Source of the DNA: an uncultured Oscillospiraceae bacterium
GTDB taxonomy: Bacteria; Bacillota; Clostridia; Oscillospirales; Oscillospiraceae
Direction of reading: 5' to 3'
DNA: 5,746 bases
Assembly (NCBI GenBank): GCA_934546725.1
Contig: CAKTED010000117.1
Span: 1 to 5,746 of the forward strand
Shown here in pieces: positions 4,630-5,746 of this stretch. A program made the position numbers and the translations under genes. The notes beneath the pieces were generated by a model that saw only the letters and a program-made list of their open reading frames with translations, did not search any database and had not been told where the DNA came from. Position 1 is the stretch's first letter; each line of letters begins with the position of its first letter.

Positions 4630-5232
4630 TTACATTTCTCTTCTGCCCTCGAGCGCGCGGAACAGCGTTGCGTCATCCGCAAATTCGAGGTTGCTGCCGA
4701 CCGGTATACCGTAGGCAATGCGCGTTACGGTAACGCCAAGCGGCTTTATAAGCCTGGATATATACATCGCCGTAGCCTCGCCCTCCGTGTCCGGGTTCGT
4801 CGCCATAATTATCTCGGATATTCCGCCGGCATTTATCCGTTCCAGAAGCTCCTTTATGGCTATATCGTCCGGCCCTGTACGGTTCATCGGCGAAATAACG
4901 CCGTGAAGAACGTGATAAACGCCGTTATATTCTCTTGAGCGCTCCATCGCAATAAGGTCCTTCGGGTCTGATACCACGCAGACCTGAGAATGATCTCTCC
5001 GCGCATCGGCGCATATCGGGCAGATGTCCGAATCGGTCAGGTTCTGACACACTGAACAGCGGTGAACCTCGCGTTTGGCGGCCAGAATGGCATCCGCAAA
5101 GCTTTTTGCCTCCTCCGGCTCAAGCCCGAGAACATAAAACGCCATGCGCTGAGCGGACTTGCTGCCCACTCCCGGCAGGCGCGCAAAGGCCTCGACCAGT
5201 CTTTCAAGCGCTGATGGGAAAGTATTGCTCAT
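4630..5232 (-). CDS. recR: Recombination mediator protein RecR
   Basis: RecR acts with RecO and RecF to load RecA onto SSB-covered single-stranded DNA at gaps during recombinational repair. At 200 residues it has the normal length and order of domains: a helix-hairpin-helix LPGVGSKSAQRMA (19-31), a four-cysteine zinc finger (Cys59, Cys62, Cys71, Cys74), and a Toprim domain from about 83 with VCVVSDPKD, Glu97 and ATNPDTEGEATA (144-155). The family C-terminal signature AYGIPVGSNLEFADDATL (173-190) ends in RALEGRR. The start ATG at 5232 has GGAG (complement of 5237-5240) four bases upstream, partly in the intergenic space after rpe, whose stop is 12 bases away; the two are surely co-transcribed. 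The more common Firmicutes order dnaX-ybaB-recR is not seen here: an epimerase gene sits directly upstream and RNase J lies downstream as a separate unit. Confidence 0.96.
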   Translation of the reverse strand: MSNTFPSALERLVEAFARLPGVGSKSAQRMAFYVLGLEPEEAKSFADAILAAKREVHRCSVCQNLTDSDICPICADARRDHSQVCVVSDPKDLIAMERSREYNGVYHVLHGVISPMNRTGPDDIAIKELLERINAGGISEIIMATNPDTEGEATAMYISRLIKPLGVTVTRIAYGIPVGSNLEFADDATLFRALEGRREM

Positions 5233-5244
5233 TTATCTCCAGCC

Positions 5245-5746
5245 TCACTTCGCGTTTCTCAGGGCTTCTATGCGCTCCGCCCTGTTTGCCGCCCTGAAAA
5301 CGTCGCTTCCGGCCACAAGGACGTTTGCACCCGCGTTTATTGCCGTAACGGCCGTTTCAGGATTTATTCCGCCGTCTACCTCGAGCTCGCAGTCAAGTCC
5401 GTGCTTCTCGATATATTCGCGCAGCCGCTCCACCTTGGGCATCATGTCCGCCATGAAGCGCTGGCCTCCGAAGCCCGGCTCGACAGTCATGACAAGTATC
5501 AGACCGCAGCGCTCGATATACGGCTCAAGCTCCTCTGCGGGCGTTTTCGGCTTTATCGTAACGGCCGGGATCTTCCCGAGTTCGGCGATACGTTCAAGAG
5601 CTTTGATACTGTTCTCGCCGCTGTCCGCTTCAAGGTGAATGTTTATTATATCCGCCCCGGCAGCGGCAATCTGCTCGACATACCTTATGGGCCTGTCTAT
5701 CATAAGGTGAACGTCAAGCGGCATGGAGGTATATTTGCGAACCGAC
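5245..5746 (-). CDS. rpe: Ribulose-phosphate 3-epimerase, 5' end outside the window
   Basis: The product interconverts D-ribulose 5-phosphate and D-xylulose 5-phosphate in the pentose phosphate pathway; it is a metal-dependent TIM barrel. The reading frame stays open to the window edge (VRKYTS precedes MPLDVHLMI), so the ATG at 5724 is internal and not the true start. About 166 of the usual 215-220 residues are visible; the first strands with the HVDxMDG motif are missing. Visible family marks are the metal-binding His in DVHLMI, the phosphate-binding and loop motif MTVEPGFGGQ (glutamate where many homologues have asparagine) and the catalytic, metal-binding Asp in VDGGI, followed by AGSDVFRA, the second phosphate site. 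It is the upstream partner of recR, 12 bases away. In many Firmicutes rpe sits near rsgA and a PASTA kinase gene, which would lie beyond this edge. Confidence 0.95.
   Translation of the reverse strand, partial: SVRKYTSMPLDVHLMIDRPIRYVEQIAAAGADIINIHLEADSGENSIKALERIAELGKIPAVTIKPKTPAEELEPYIERCGLILVMTVEPGFGGQRFMADMMPKVERLREYIEKHGLDCELEVDGGINPETAVTAINAGANVLVAGSDVFRAANRAERIEALRNAK

Noticed and set aside
5245..5724. Complete 159-residue rpe gene starting at the ATG at 5724
   Set aside because: The frame continues upstream to the window edge with family-consistent residues, and the barrel's first strands would be missing, so the gene is simply cut by the window.

Overview
This window looks like chromosomal DNA from a Gram-positive Firmicute, most likely a Clostridia member of the Ruminococcaceae/Oscillospiraceae type with moderate to high GC content. 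The reasons are an RNase J instead of RNase E, AGGAGG-type ribosome binding sites, an NlpC/P60 enzyme with bacterial SH3 repeats, a Spx/ArsC-like thioredoxin-fold protein, and consensus sigma-A-type promoters. The organism call is inference. All protein-coding content is on the core-genome side: no mobile element, CRISPR array, tRNA or rRNA was seen.

Layout. Positions 1-147 hold a near-consensus rightward promoter. It drives a 97-residue protein of unknown function (148-441), probably followed in the same transcript by a secreted SH3-SH3-NlpC/P60 peptidoglycan hydrolase (540-1433). A rightward intrinsic terminator (1449-1509) lies back to back with a leftward one (1514-1555), so two convergent units meet there. 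On the minus strand, reading leftward, one unit holds RNase J (2440-4101), an ArsC/Spx-family protein (2076-2408) and dCMP deaminase (1576-2058), with gaps of 31 and 17 bases. Upstream of it and separately terminated (4536-4579) are recR (4630-5232) and a ribulose-phosphate 3-epimerase gene (5245-5746, cut by the window edge), 12 bases apart.

The part that ordinary annotation does not explain is the roughly 340-base stretch between a strong leftward promoter (4450-4478) and the RNase J start at 4101. It contains several inverted repeats, a terminator-like hairpin with a six-T run at 4301-4306, mutually exclusive pairings around that hairpin, a 96-base imperfect hairpin (4169-4264) and a small hairpin just before the ribosome binding site. 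It could be an attenuated or autoregulated leader of rnj, or one or two small RNAs upstream of rnj. I could not match it to any known riboswitch or RNA family.

Functionally, the leftward unit links RNA turnover (RNase J) with a redox-type regulator or reductase and with pyrimidine deoxynucleotide supply (dCMP to dUMP). The rpe-recR pair is a housekeeping unit (pentose phosphate pathway and recombinational repair). The rightward unit concerns the cell envelope through NlpC/P60.
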